The notes: generated from the letters alone by a model not told the origin. DNA of 64,000 nt from Achromobacter sp. MFA1 R4 (GCF_900156745.1 NZ_LT707065.1:1240001-1304000); one strand, 5' to 3'. Shown: positions 50,835 to 59,541, counted from the stretch's first letter. Translations and numbers: made by a program.

Positions 50835-53549
50835 TCACCCTTTCTTGCCTGGCGCCGCGGACACCGCGGCCCCCGATACGCGGCACGCCGCCTGTACGCG
50901 CACGATGCTGGCGATGCCCGCCTTGGCCTGCCCCGCGATGGCGGGCGCTTGCGGCGGCAGCGTGTATTCGGCACGGCACTGCTGGTCCGGCGCCTGGCCC
51001 CAGCGAATCTGCACCGCGCCCTGCTCCGCCAGCCCGCGCACCAGCGCGGCGCCGCCTTGGCCCACCGTGCCCAGGGCGGTGCCGTCCGCCTCCTGGAACA
51101 CGTCGGCGCCCAGCGGCACGGCTTCGCCGTCCTCGCGGCGCAGCCGCAGCAGCACCGGCCGGCCCTGGGTCGTGCGCATTTCCACCAGCACGATGGAATC
51201 CAGCGTCGGCACGACCTCCTCGGAGGTGCTTTCCAGCTCCACATCCATGCCGAGGCTGGTGGGATCCAGCATCACGTTGTTGACCCGGTACGGTGTCAGG
51301 GACGGCACGAGCGCGTAGCCGTTCGCATCGATTTCCGCGCCCTGGCCGTTGATCAGCCGCGCGCCGGTGGCGCCCTTGGCCTGCACCAGCGCGCCGGCGC
51401 GGCCCAGCGAGGGCCCGGCCGTCAGGCCGCCGCTGTGTGCGACCACGGCGCCGCGCGCGCCCAGCCCCACCTGCTTGGACCGGTTGCCGATCGACGCGTT
51501 GGCCGTGTAGGTGCCGAACGGCGCGCGGTAGGCGCCGTAGCCGCCCAGGGTGTTGACGCTGGCGCTCGATTCGCTGTTCTGCGCGGTGGTGGCGGTCAGG
51601 CCGAACGACACGGGCAGTTCCGTGCCCCCGCTGCCGCTGGCCGACGCCTGGACCAGGTGGTCGCCCCGGGAGCTGCGGCTGACGCTGGTGCTCAGGCTGT
51701 TGAAGCCCGGGCCGGCGTCGATGGCGTTGCGGCCCAGGGGAATCGACAGCGTCAGCATGACCTGGTTGCTCATCGTCGCCGACTCGCCGCTGCGGCTGCG
51801 CTGCGCGTAGACCGCATAGGTGAGCTGGCGATACCCGCCGCTGTAACCGATCTGGAACTGCAGGTCATGGCCGGAATCCTCGCGCCAGTAGTTCTGGCTG
51901 CTGCCGGTGACGAACAGGTTGCCCCGGTCGCCCACGGGCTGCGACACGTTCACCTGGAACCGCTCCTTCACGCGGAAATTACGCCAGGCGTAGCCCGGAT
52001 CGTCCTCGCTGCCGCCGCCGCCTTCGCGCGTGTAGATGGCATCGCGCAGGGAATAGAAGTTGGAGGTGGAATAGCGGTAGCCGGCCATGGAGAAGCGCGT
52101 GCCGGTGTCCTGCAGGATGTTCGAATAGTTCAGCCGCGTGCTCAAGCCCTCGTGCGACGCGCCGCCGACCTGCGTGCGCGCCCCGGTCACGTCCAGCGAG
52201 AACGCGCCGATGGGTGTATTCAGGGCGGACCCCAGCATGAGCGAGGCATAGCCCTCGGACGCCTGCGTGCCCGCGTAGGCGGTCAGCCCGTCGGTCACGC
52301 CGTACTGGTAGGTGCCTTCAGCCATCCAGGGTTCGCCGTCGGACTCGGCGTTGCGATACTTGCCCACGCCGACGCTGTAGCGGTGCACGCCCTGGCGCAG
52401 CAGCAGGGGCACGGTCGAGAACGGCACGCTGAACGTGCTTTGGCGCCCATCGGCTTCCTGGACGGTCACTTCGAGGTCGCCGCCATAGCCGGCCGCCGGC
52501 ATGTCGGCCAGCTCGAACGGCCCTGCCGGCACGTTCTGTTCGTGGATGACCCGTCCGCCCTGGCGCACCGTGACGACGGCGTTGGTGTCGGCAATGCCGC
52601 GCACGATGGGCGCGTAGCTGCGCAGCGAATCGGGCAGCATCCGGTCATCGCTGAAGAGCCGCACGCCGCGCAGGCTGGACGTGTCGAAGAGTTCTCCGCT
52701 GGTGTTGCTGTCGCCCAGCACGAGCTGTCCGCGCCAGGGCGCGATGTCCCGCTGTGCGTAGGTTTCGATGCTGTCCCAGCTGGAATTGCCGCGATTGGAC
52801 CAGCTTTTGCTCGACCGCTGGCGCAGGCGCCACGCGCCGAGATTCACGCCGGACGTCAGGCCCAGGTACAGATTGCTGAAATTCGTGCCTATGGTGTTGG
52901 TGCGGCTGGAGTACGCGTTCAGGCTGTAGTCCAGCAGGCCGACGGTGGCGCCCTCGTTCCAGCGCGACGAATCGACCCATCCGCGGACCCGCGTGTGCAT
53001 GTAGGCCTGCGGCACGCTCAGGTCCAGCAGCAGGTCGCCCAGGTTCATGTCGGCGCGCGAGCCGGGCACCGCCACGCTCAGGGGCTCGCAGCCGGCGGCC
53101 TCCCCAAGGGAGGCGTCCCGCGTCGCCGGCGCCTCGCCCGTTCGGGCGGCCAGCAGCCGCGCGGTGTCGATGCCCAGTTGCTCAAGCTCCATCAGGCTGA
53201 AGCAGGGTTCGGTGAAGCCCGCGGCGTCCACCGCCTGGAAACGCACGTCGAACGTGCCCACCCGCTGGCCATTGACCCTGACGTCGGTCGCGTAGAGGCC
53301 CGGCAGCACCGCGTTGCCGCGGCTGAATCTTGCCAGGTCCATCGACGTCCCGAACAGGAAGCGGGGATCGAAATCGACCTGCGCGTAACGCGGCGGCGCC
53401 TCGGCCGGCGGCGCCGCGCCGGCCGCGCAAGGCAGCATGAGCGCCGTAATGGCCGCCTGCCGCCATCGGCCGCGTCCCGCATTCCCGGCTGTGCCCGAGA
53501 GTCCGGCCGCCCATGACTTGTGCATCTTCACGCAACCTCGCAGCATCAT
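50835..53549 (-). CDS. Fimbrial outer-membrane usher
   Basis: Outer-membrane pore that assembles fimbrial subunits, 904 residues, full length. After a signal region ending near GAA|PPAEAP come the N-terminal chaperone-binding domain (VDFDPRFLFG), the 24-strand barrel (NLYLGLTSGVNLGAWRLR, LVLGDSNTSGELFD) and the plug (YAPIVRGIADTNAVVTVRQGG). The C-terminal domains end with VRVQAACRV. AAGGAAAA lies before the double ATG at 53549/53546. It follows the chaperone by 14 bases. Confidence 0.95.
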   Translation of the reverse strand: MMLRGCVKMHKSWAAGLSGTAGNAGRGRWRQAAITALMLPCAAGAAPPAEAPPRYAQVDFDPRFLFGTSMDLARFSRGNAVLPGLYATDVRVNGQRVGTFDVRFQAVDAAGFTEPCFSLMELEQLGIDTARLLAARTGEAPATRDASLGEAAGCEPLSVAVPGSRADMNLGDLLLDLSVPQAYMHTRVRGWVDSSRWNEGATVGLLDYSLNAYSSRTNTIGTNFSNLYLGLTSGVNLGAWRLRQRSSKSWSNRGNSSWDSIETYAQRDIAPWRGQLVLGDSNTSGELFDTSSLRGVRLFSDDRMLPDSLRSYAPIVRGIADTNAVVTVRQGGRVIHEQNVPAGPFELADMPAAGYGGDLEVTVQEADGRQSTFSVPFSTVPLLLRQGVHRYSVGVGKYRNAESDGEPWMAEGTYQYGVTDGLTAYAGTQASEGYASLMLGSALNTPIGAFSLDVTGARTQVGGASHEGLSTRLNYSNILQDTGTRFSMAGYRYSTSNFYSLRDAIYTREGGGGSEDDPGYAWRNFRVKERFQVNVSQPVGDRGNLFVTGSSQNYWREDSGHDLQFQIGYSGGYRQLTYAVYAQRSRSGESATMSNQVMLTLSIPLGRNAIDAGPGFNSLSTSVSRSSRGDHLVQASASGSGGTELPVSFGLTATTAQNSESSASVNTLGGYGAYRAPFGTYTANASIGNRSKQVGLGARGAVVAHSGGLTAGPSLGRAGALVQAKGATGARLINGQGAEIDANGYALVPSLTPYRVNNVMLDPTSLGMDVELESTSEEVVPTLDSIVLVEMRTTQGRPVLLRLRREDGEAVPLGADVFQEADGTALGTVGQGGAALVRGLAEQGAVQIRWGQAPDQQCRAEYTLPPQAPAIAGQAKAGIASIVRVQAACRVSGAAVSAAPGKKG

Positions 53550-53563
53550 TTTTTCCTTTGCAC

Positions 53564-54304
53564 CTAGGGACGCGGCCTGATTTCCGCCTGCGTCTGGACT
53601 TCCGCGCCGTAGTCATTGATGACCCCGAAGCGCACCTGATTGGCGGCAACCGGCTGCCTGTCGGCTGCCTTGCCCGCCGCGCGCTTCAAGACCAGCGTGC
53701 CGAACGGCGCGACCATGTCCTGCGCGAAGAAGACCTGCGATCCGGCGATGTTGGCCTGCACGCGGCTGAAGGTGACGTAGTACGGGGTGGGATTGCTGAC
53801 CTGCAGCGCGCCTTTGTCGCCCAACTGCCAGGTCAGGGCCTGAGGCGCCTCCTCGACCAGCGCCGTCAGGCCGCCCGGACGCATGAACAGCTTGAGCCGC
53901 GTGCGCACCGCGAGCTGCATGTAGTTCTCGTTTTCCTTACGCTCGGCTTTGGGCGGGACTTCCAGCACATTCAGGAAGTAGAGGGATTCGCGGTCGCGCG
54001 GCAGGTCGGCGCCCACGTACACGATGCGCAGCGTCTGCCCCTTGCCGGGCTCGACCCGCGAGACCGGCGGCGTGACCAGGAACGGCACGTCCAGCGCGCC
54101 AGGGGTGGAATTGATGTTGCCGTCATCGATCCATGACTGGACCAGCAGCGGCTTTTCATCGGCGTTGCGCATCCGCAGGCTGACCTCGCGGCTGCCCTCG
54201 GGATACACGACGCGGGTTCCGGTGATGACCACACCGGCATTCACACTTGCGGCAATGCATGCCAGAAGCGCGGCAAGCGCCGCGCGCAGGTAGACGAAGA
54301 ACAC
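53564..54304 (-). CDS. Periplasmic fimbrial chaperone (PapD family)
   Basis: Periplasmic chaperone that completes pilin folds and delivers them to the usher, 246 residues. No ATG lies near the mature sequence; the GTG at 54304 preceded by AAGGAC gives a good signal peptide (FFVYLRAALAALLACIAASVNA). Family features visible are VITGTRVVYPEG, the PFLVTPPVSRVEPGKGQTLRIVY segment, and LYFLNVLEVPP in the G1-F1 region. The conserved Arg and Lys that bind the subunit C-terminus are represented by Arg in GTRVVYP and Lys in RLKLFMRP. It follows the major pilin after 83 bases that contain a strong hairpin. Confidence 0.92.
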   Translation of the reverse strand: MFFVYLRAALAALLACIAASVNAGVVITGTRVVYPEGSREVSLRMRNADEKPLLVQSWIDDGNINSTPGALDVPFLVTPPVSRVEPGKGQTLRIVYVGADLPRDRESLYFLNVLEVPPKAERKENENYMQLAVRTRLKLFMRPGGLTALVEEAPQALTWQLGDKGALQVSNPTPYYVTFSRVQANIAGSQVFFAQDMVAPFGTLVLKRAAGKAADRQPVAANQVRFGVINDYGAEVQTQAEIRPRP

Positions 54305-54338
54305 GGTAGTCCTTGATCGGGAAACGCGGATATCGATT

Positions 54339-54361
54339 CGCCGGGGCGGCACGCCCCGGCG
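54339..54361 (-). promoter_or_regulatory. Strong hairpin after the major pilin gene
   Basis: A perfect 10-bp stem CGCCGGGGCG / CGCCCCGGCG with a 3-base loop, between the pilin stop and the chaperone start, without a T-run. Stems at this position are common in fimbrial operons, where they stabilise pilin mRNA or reduce readthrough so that pilin exceeds chaperone and usher. Confidence 0.6.
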
Positions 54362-54387
54362 GAAGTTCAAGCTAGGCCAGCCGATGC

Positions 54388-54924
54388 TTACGGATAGGCC
54401 AGCGTGAACTCGGCGAACGTCTTCACGACACCCGAGGTGGCCCCGCCCAGCGAGAAGTACTGGCCGCCGTAGACCAGGGTTGCGCCGCGCGTGGCGCCGG
54501 CGCCGGTGACCGGGAACGCAGTGCCCGCCGAGCCCGCCTGAATGGGAGTCCCGTCCGCCTCGAGGAGCTGGACCGTGACGTTCTGGGCGCCAGTGGATTC
54601 CAGGTTCTTCAGCGTGCGGTACTTCGGCTCCATGTTGGTGATCTCGAAGTGCGCCTGGACCTCGTCGATGGTGTCGGGGCACTCGATGACGTCGATTTCG
54701 AACGCCCTGGAACCCGCCGTATCGCCCTCGGTGATCAGCGATTGGGTCGACACCGTCGGCAGCAGGACGGTCTGGTCCTCCGAAGCCGGAGCGACCTTGC
54801 AGGTGTTCGGAATCAGGGTGCCTTCGAAGTTGACCTTGCCCGTGCCGACTTGCGCGGCGCTTGCCGGCAACGCGACAGCGCCCAGCGCGGCGGCGATGGA
54901 GATGCCGAGAATGCGGAGTTTCAT
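54388..54924 (-). CDS. Major fimbrial subunit (pilin)
   Basis: Structural pilin, 178 residues, with a signal peptide ending ASA near residue 23, an N-terminal donor strand (QVGTGKVNFEGTLI) and the conserved disulfide pair Cys42 and Cys82. The C-terminus FAEFTLAYP has the near-terminal Tyr typical of chaperone-usher pilins. AGAGGAAC precedes the ATG. It is the first gene of the fimbrial operon and is followed by a hairpin, consistent with its being the most abundant product. Confidence 0.93.
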   Translation of the reverse strand: MKLRILGISIAAALGAVALPASAAQVGTGKVNFEGTLIPNTCKVAPASEDQTVLLPTVSTQSLITEGDTAGSRAFEIDVIECPDTIDEVQAHFEITNMEPKYRTLKNLESTGAQNVTVQLLEADGTPIQAGSAGTAFPVTGAGATRGATLVYGGQYFSLGGATSGVVKTFAEFTLAYP

Positions 54925-55116
54925 CTTAAGTTCCTCTGTTTGGATATCGAAGTGAGAACGCGTGGCCAGAACTCAAAACACGGAGGCGGAATCCGCTGGT
55001 CCATCTTCTGACACGACCACGGTCAGTCTAGGTAGCGCCCGCGGGCTCGCACATCAGCGCTGTCCGATACGGAGGAAAAAAGCCCGGTGTGATTGACGTG
55101 CGCGGCGACAATAAGA

Positions 55117-55147
55117 CGAAATCCGGCCTTTGCTGCCCGAGCCGGAT
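55117..55147 (-). terminator. Weak terminator after the clpV-linked regulator
   Basis: A 7-bp stem ATCCGGC/GCCGGAT with a 13-base loop lies 9 bases after the regulator stop. On the minus strand it is followed by TTCGTCTTATT. This partial U-tract makes it a weak terminator, separating clpV-regulator from the fimbrial operon, whose promoter would lie in the rest of the 231-base gap 54925-55155. Confidence 0.45.
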
Positions 55148-55155
55148 GTCGCTTG

Positions 55156-55800
55156 TCAGGTCAGGCCGTTGCGCACGCCATACCTGACCAGTTCGCTGTC
55201 CGAATGCACGTCCAGTTTGCGCATCGCGGCGCGCTTCTGCGCGCTGACCGTCTGCTTCGAGCGCGAGAACTTCTCGGCGATTTCGCCAACCGTCAGGCCG
55301 GCGAGAAACAGGCGCACGACCTCGACTTCGCACGGCGTCAGTTTGCTGGCGCGTTCCGCGCCCGCGCCGCCGGTCCCCGCCTCGAGCGCCCCGCGTATCC
55401 GCGGCGAGCGATACCGGTCGCCGCGCCAGGTGGCCTGTATCGCATGGCGCAGGTGTTCGGTCATGTCGGACTTGCTGACAATGCCCTGCACCCCCAGCCG
55501 TTCCACCGCCTGCAGCACCAGCGGACTGTCGATCGACGTCAGCACGATGAGCTTGAGCGCCGGATGCCGCTGCTGGATCAGCGTCAGCATGCCCAGACCG
55601 TCGCCGAAGCTCTCGCCCGACATGACGTAGTCGCTCACGAGCACATCGCACGGCTGGCTCAGCAGCACGCTGAAGAGCTGCGTCGAGTTCTGGGCGCTTG
55701 CGACGACACGGGCATGGCTCATCTCCGCGACTTCGACCTGCACGCCCCTGACGCAGACGGGATGACCGTCGGCCACGATGACTCGGATCGGATTGGACAT
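55156..55800 (-). CDS. NarL/RcsB-type response regulator
   Basis: A 214-residue regulator with a receiver domain and a LuxR-type DNA-binding domain (LTPCEVEVVRLFLAGLTVGEIAEKFSRSKQTVSAQKRAAMRKL). The probable phosphorylation site is Asp57 (VLVSDYVM), with Thr88 and Lys110 in the usual places. The acidic pocket has Asp11, but the second acid is Gly12 (ADGHP instead of ADDHP). The sequence around the receiver (SGESFGDG, then GVQGIVSK) recalls RcsB. It lies 12 bases after clpV and upstream of the fimbrial operon, so it probably controls T6SS and/or fimbriae. No sensor kinase is in the window. Confidence 0.9.
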   Translation of the reverse strand: MSNPIRVIVADGHPVCVRGVQVEVAEMSHARVVASAQNSTQLFSVLLSQPCDVLVSDYVMSGESFGDGLGMLTLIQQRHPALKLIVLTSIDSPLVLQAVERLGVQGIVSKSDMTEHLRHAIQATWRGDRYRSPRIRGALEAGTGGAGAERASKLTPCEVEVVRLFLAGLTVGEIAEKFSRSKQTVSAQKRAAMRKLDVHSDSELVRYGVRNGLT

Positions 55801-55812
55801 TGGGCGGCCCCT

Positions 55813-58479
55813 TCAGTTTGCGTCCACCAGATGCGGTTGAAACGAAAAAGCGGCTTCCGGCGCCGCGTCCTTGTCCTGGACCAGGATGTCCACGCGCGCC
55901 AGCGTTTTGCGGTCGGCCATGGCATCCATCCAGAGGGACGCCAGGCGCGGCAGGATGTGCTGTTCGAGATGGCCGATCAGCGCGCGGGCGCCCGTCTGGT
56001 CGACCCGGCACGCGGCCACCACATAATCGACCACGTCCTGCTCGTAGGAAAGCCGCGACTTCAATGTTTCGGACATACGGCGCACCACGCGGTCCAGGTG
56101 CAGCCGCACGATGCTGGCCAGCGCATCGCTGCGCAACGGCGCGTAGGGGATGACGGTCAGGCGGCCCAGCAGCGCCGCCGGAAAGCGCGCCAGCAGGTCC
56201 GGCTCGATCGCCTGTCGCAGGCCGTCGAACGCGGGCGGCGCGTCCTCGTCCGCGCAGAGCGTGGAGATCAGCTCGCTGGCCACGTTGGTCGTCAGGAGGA
56301 TGACGGTGTTGCGAAAGTCGATGTAGCGTCCGTCGCCGTCTTCCATGTAGCCCTTGTCGAACACCTGGAAGAACAGTTCGTGCACGTCGCTGTGCGCCTT
56401 CTCGACCTCATCGAGCAGGATCACGGAATAAGGCCGGCGGCGCACCGCTTCGGTCAGCACCCCGCCTTCGCCGTAGCCAACGTACCCGGGCGGCGCGCCG
56501 CGCAGGCCCGACACGGTGTGCGCTTCCTGGTATTCGCTGAGGTTGATGGAGATGAGATTCTGTTCGCCGCCATACAGCGCTTCGGCCAGCGCGAGCGCGG
56601 TTTCGGTCTTGCCCACGCCCGAGGGGCCGGCCAGCAGGAAAACGCCTTGGGGCTTTTGCGGATCGGACAGCCCCGCGCGGGCGGTGCGCACCCGCTGCAC
56701 GATGCGCTCGATGGGCTGCTCCTGCCCGATCACCCGCGCGCGCAGGGCGCCTTGGAGATTGCGCACGGCCGTGATCTCGTCGGTGAGCATGCGCCCGACG
56801 GGAATGCCGGTCCAGTCGGCGACGATCTCCGCCACCGCGCTGTCGCCGACCTCCGGATGGACCAGCGGCGTTTCGCCCTGCTGCGCACGCAGGGCCTGCG
56901 CGGCTTGCGCCAGCGCGGACGCCGATTCCGGGTCCGCGCCGTCCGGCCTGCCCTCGAGCGCGGCGGCGCGCCGCGCCAGGAGGGCTTGGACCTGCGCGCG
57001 CTGCTCGCGCCAGTCGTGCTCGATGGCCGCCTTCTCGTCCCGCAGCGCCGCCATGCGCGCATCGATCTCGGCCAGTTCGGCGGCGTCGCGCAGGCCGACC
57101 GTTGCCTCCGCATCCAGCAACGCGCGCTCGGACTCGCAGGCCAGCATGCGCTGCTGGACGTGCTCCAGCACCTTGGGCGGGGCGTGCTGCGACAGCGCCA
57201 CCCGGGCGCAGGCGGTGTCGAGCAGGCTGATCGCCTTGTCCGGCAGCTGCCGCGTGGGCAGGTAACGCTGCGACAGGGTCACCGCCGCCCGCACCGCGTC
57301 GTCGCGGACCAGCACGCCGTGATGGCGCGCGAAGCTGGGCACCAGGCCACGCACCATGGCCACGGCCTGCTCGATCTGCGGTTCCGCCACCTGCAGCATG
57401 TGGAACCGGCGCGTCAGCGCGGGATCCTTTTCGATGTAGCGCTTGTATTCCGCCCACGTCGTGGCCCCGATCACGCGCAGGTCGCCCCGCGCCAGCATGG
57501 GCTTGAGCAGGTTGGCGGCGTCGCCCGTCCCGGCCTGGCCGCCCGCGCCGATCAGCGTGTGCATTTCATCGATGAAGAGGATGGTCATGGCGGCCGAGCG
57601 CTTGGCCGCGTCCAGCAGGCCCTTCAGGCGCGATTCGAACTCGCCCTTCACGCTGGCGCCCGCCAGCATGGCGCCGATGTCCACGTTCAGCACGCGCGCG
57701 CCCGCCAGCATCGGGGGCACGACCCCCTGCGCGATGGCGATCGCCAGGCCCTCGACCACCGCGGTCTTGCCCACGCCCGCCTCGCCGGTCAGCAGCGGAT
57801 TGTTCTGGCGCCGGCGCATCAGCACATCGACCATGGCGCGAATCTCGATCTCGCGGCTGAGCACCGGGTCCAGGCCGCCGTCGCGGGCCCGCGCGGTGAG
57901 GTCGGTGCAGAACTTGGCCAAGAGATCGTCCTGGCCGGGCGCGCCGTCCTGCGCGGCGCCGTCCGGCCGTTGCCCTGCTGTCTGCCCCGTCTCCGGCCCC
58001 GCGGCCTCGGGCGACCCGTCGATCCAGCCGCGCAGGGGCGCCGCCAGGTCGTCCATCGGCACCTTGCGGAATTCGGGCGAAATGCCCAGCAGCACCCGGC
58101 GCAATTCGGGATCGGTGGCCAGCGCATGGATCAGCCAGCCGCCCCGGATGCGGGAGTCGTTGAACTGCAGGGTCGCGCTGATCCACGCCCGCTCGACCGC
58201 GATCTCGACCTGATAGGAGAAGTCGCTGACCGATCCCGCGCCGCCGGGCAACGACGCCAGCGCCTCGCGCACATGCAGGTCGATGACTTCGGGGTCGGCT
58301 CCCGCGTGACGCAGGATGCGCTGCAGATCGCCATCCGATTGATTCAACAGCTGATGCAGCCAGTGGACCACTTCCACGTACGGGTTTCCCCGTAATTTGC
58401 AGAATGCCGTGGCCGATTCCAGGCTCTGGAACAGTCGTTGATTGAGTTTTCCGAACAGGACGCGTCGAAGAATTGTCAT
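55813..58479 (-). CDS. clpV: T6SS sheath-recycling ATPase ClpV (TssH)
   Basis: AAA+ unfoldase that disassembles contracted sheaths, 888 residues. The ATG at 58479 gives the family opening MTILRRVLFGKLN; a TTG at 58503 is unlikely. The N-domain (about 1-155) binds the TssC N-terminus. Walker A1 GEAGVGKT is near residues 232-239 and Walker A2 GPSGVGKT in the second half, both with intact Walker B (ILFIDEMHTLIGAGG and VILLDEVEKAHSD). It is the first gene of the minus-strand arm, divergent from another response regulator. Confidence 0.97.
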   Translation of the reverse strand: MTILRRVLFGKLNQRLFQSLESATAFCKLRGNPYVEVVHWLHQLLNQSDGDLQRILRHAGADPEVIDLHVREALASLPGGAGSVSDFSYQVEIAVERAWISATLQFNDSRIRGGWLIHALATDPELRRVLLGISPEFRKVPMDDLAAPLRGWIDGSPEAAGPETGQTAGQRPDGAAQDGAPGQDDLLAKFCTDLTARARDGGLDPVLSREIEIRAMVDVLMRRRQNNPLLTGEAGVGKTAVVEGLAIAIAQGVVPPMLAGARVLNVDIGAMLAGASVKGEFESRLKGLLDAAKRSAAMTILFIDEMHTLIGAGGQAGTGDAANLLKPMLARGDLRVIGATTWAEYKRYIEKDPALTRRFHMLQVAEPQIEQAVAMVRGLVPSFARHHGVLVRDDAVRAAVTLSQRYLPTRQLPDKAISLLDTACARVALSQHAPPKVLEHVQQRMLACESERALLDAEATVGLRDAAELAEIDARMAALRDEKAAIEHDWREQRAQVQALLARRAAALEGRPDGADPESASALAQAAQALRAQQGETPLVHPEVGDSAVAEIVADWTGIPVGRMLTDEITAVRNLQGALRARVIGQEQPIERIVQRVRTARAGLSDPQKPQGVFLLAGPSGVGKTETALALAEALYGGEQNLISINLSEYQEAHTVSGLRGAPPGYVGYGEGGVLTEAVRRRPYSVILLDEVEKAHSDVHELFFQVFDKGYMEDGDGRYIDFRNTVILLTTNVASELISTLCADEDAPPAFDGLRQAIEPDLLARFPAALLGRLTVIPYAPLRSDALASIVRLHLDRVVRRMSETLKSRLSYEQDVVDYVVAACRVDQTGARALIGHLEQHILPRLASLWMDAMADRKTLARVDILVQDKDAAPEAAFSFQPHLVDAN

Positions 58480-58842
58480 TCGTCTTTTAAGTGGTTGGCC
58501 CAAGGATTTTTCCGAGGCTATCCACCATCAATCGACGAAACAATCAGACTAGACAAAAGTTATTTCCGAAGAGATTGCTCGCGGCGCGGCGCTTTTCCCT
58601 GCTTGATCAGGCGCAGTGCGGCCCGCGAAAAGCCGCTGAGCGAACAACTTGTCTTCGCTTTTCGAAATAGTCCTATTCCCAGTGACCCACCGCGCCATAA
58701 AAATCCCAGTGACGATCGAACCGGGACTTCCCGATGCGCGCGCCGCCGCAAGGGGCGCCGGTCTATCGCCGCGGTGTCTCCCGGCCGCTCACCAGGCGGC
58801 CGGCATTACCTAATCTTGCAGACAGGCAGAACCCTCATTCCT
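58480..58842. promoter_or_regulatory. Divergent regulatory region between clpV and a response regulator
   Basis: A 363-base gap with lower G+C than its surroundings and no credible gene. It contains two copies of TCCCAGTGAC in the same direction (58677-58686 and 58704-58713, 27 bases apart) and an inverted repeat AATAG-TC-CTATT (58666-58677) touching the first copy. These are candidate sites for the LuxR-type regulators encoded on each side. No -24/-12 promoter was recognised. Confidence 0.5.
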
Positions 58843-59541
58843 ATGCACATGCACCCGCCCCGCATACGGCTCGGCATCCTGGACAGCCATCCCCTGGTAC
58901 TCAAAGGTCTCACCGCAATATTCGAAAAATGCACCGACGTCGAAGTGCTCGGCACGTACGACGACAGCGTGGCCCTGCTCGACGCGATGTCATCCATGCA
59001 CACCGAGGTGGTGCTCATGGAATACTTCCTCGACGACTCCCATCACGATGGCGCCGAGCTCATTCCCATCCTGCGACGGCTGCATCCCGACACCCGCGTC
59101 GTCATCTTCTCCGCCTCGCAGGACCCCGGCGTTGCCGCCCTGGCCTTGCGCCTCGGCGCCCACGGCTTTGTCAGCAAGTGCGCGCCGGAAGAGGTCGTCC
59201 TCACCGCGCTGCGCCGCGTCCACGCCGGGGGGCAATTCATCGACCCCGCGATCCGGCACCTGCTGCCCGACAGCCTTTCCCCCATCTTTCCCGTCGCGGC
59301 GCAGCGCATCCGGGCCGGGCGGCGCATCCAGGCCTTGCTCGACAGCGCCAAGCTGTCCCCCAGCGAACGCGTCGTCCTCAAGACCTTCGTGTCGGGGATC
59401 AACGTGATGGAAATCGCGGCGCGCCTGCATAAAAGCCCCAAGACGGTCAGCTCGCAGAAGGCGGCCGCGTTCCGCAAGCTGGGCGTGTCATCGGATAGCG
59501 GGCTGTTCCGCCTGATCAGCAGCACCTCCGAACCCTACTGA
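58843..59541 (+). CDS. Atypical LuxR-type response regulator with Glu at the phosphorylation site
   Basis: A 232-residue regulator: receiver domain (8-125) and C-terminal LuxR helix-turn-helix (LSPSERVVLKTFVSGINVMEIAARLHKSPKTVSSQKAAAFRKL). Aligned to its neighbour at 55.2 kb, the position of Asp57 is Glu60 here (VVLMEYFL), and the acidic pocket is Asp14-Ser15 (LDSHP). Ser90 and Lys112 match the switch residues. Glu may mimic the phosphorylated state, so the protein is probably phosphorylation-independent. ATG 58843 and ATG 58849 are both possible starts. It is divergent from clpV, and its C-terminal domain resembles that of the other regulator. Confidence 0.88.
   Translation: MHMHPPRIRLGILDSHPLVLKGLTAIFEKCTDVEVLGTYDDSVALLDAMSSMHTEVVLMEYFLDDSHHDGAELIPILRRLHPDTRVVIFSASQDPGVAALALRLGAHGFVSKCAPEEVVLTALRRVHAGGQFIDPAIRHLLPDSLSPIFPVAAQRIRAGRRIQALLDSAKLSPSERVVLKTFVSGINVMEIAARLHKSPKTVSSQKAAAFRKLGVSSDSGLFRLISSTSEPY

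Noticed and set aside
55093..58395. Open frame of 1100 codons opposite clpV and the regulator
   Set aside because: Composition is His/Arg/Gln-rich without motifs and it spans two well-supported genes.
58438..58842. N-terminal extension of the divergent response regulator
   Set aside because: It would overlap the clpV start and gives no known domain; the receiver starts just after 58843.
58480..58842. Sigma-54 promoter before clpV or the regulator
   Set aside because: A TGGCCC-like box is present near 58495, but there is no GC at the -12 position with correct spacing, and no bacterial enhancer-binding protein is encoded here.
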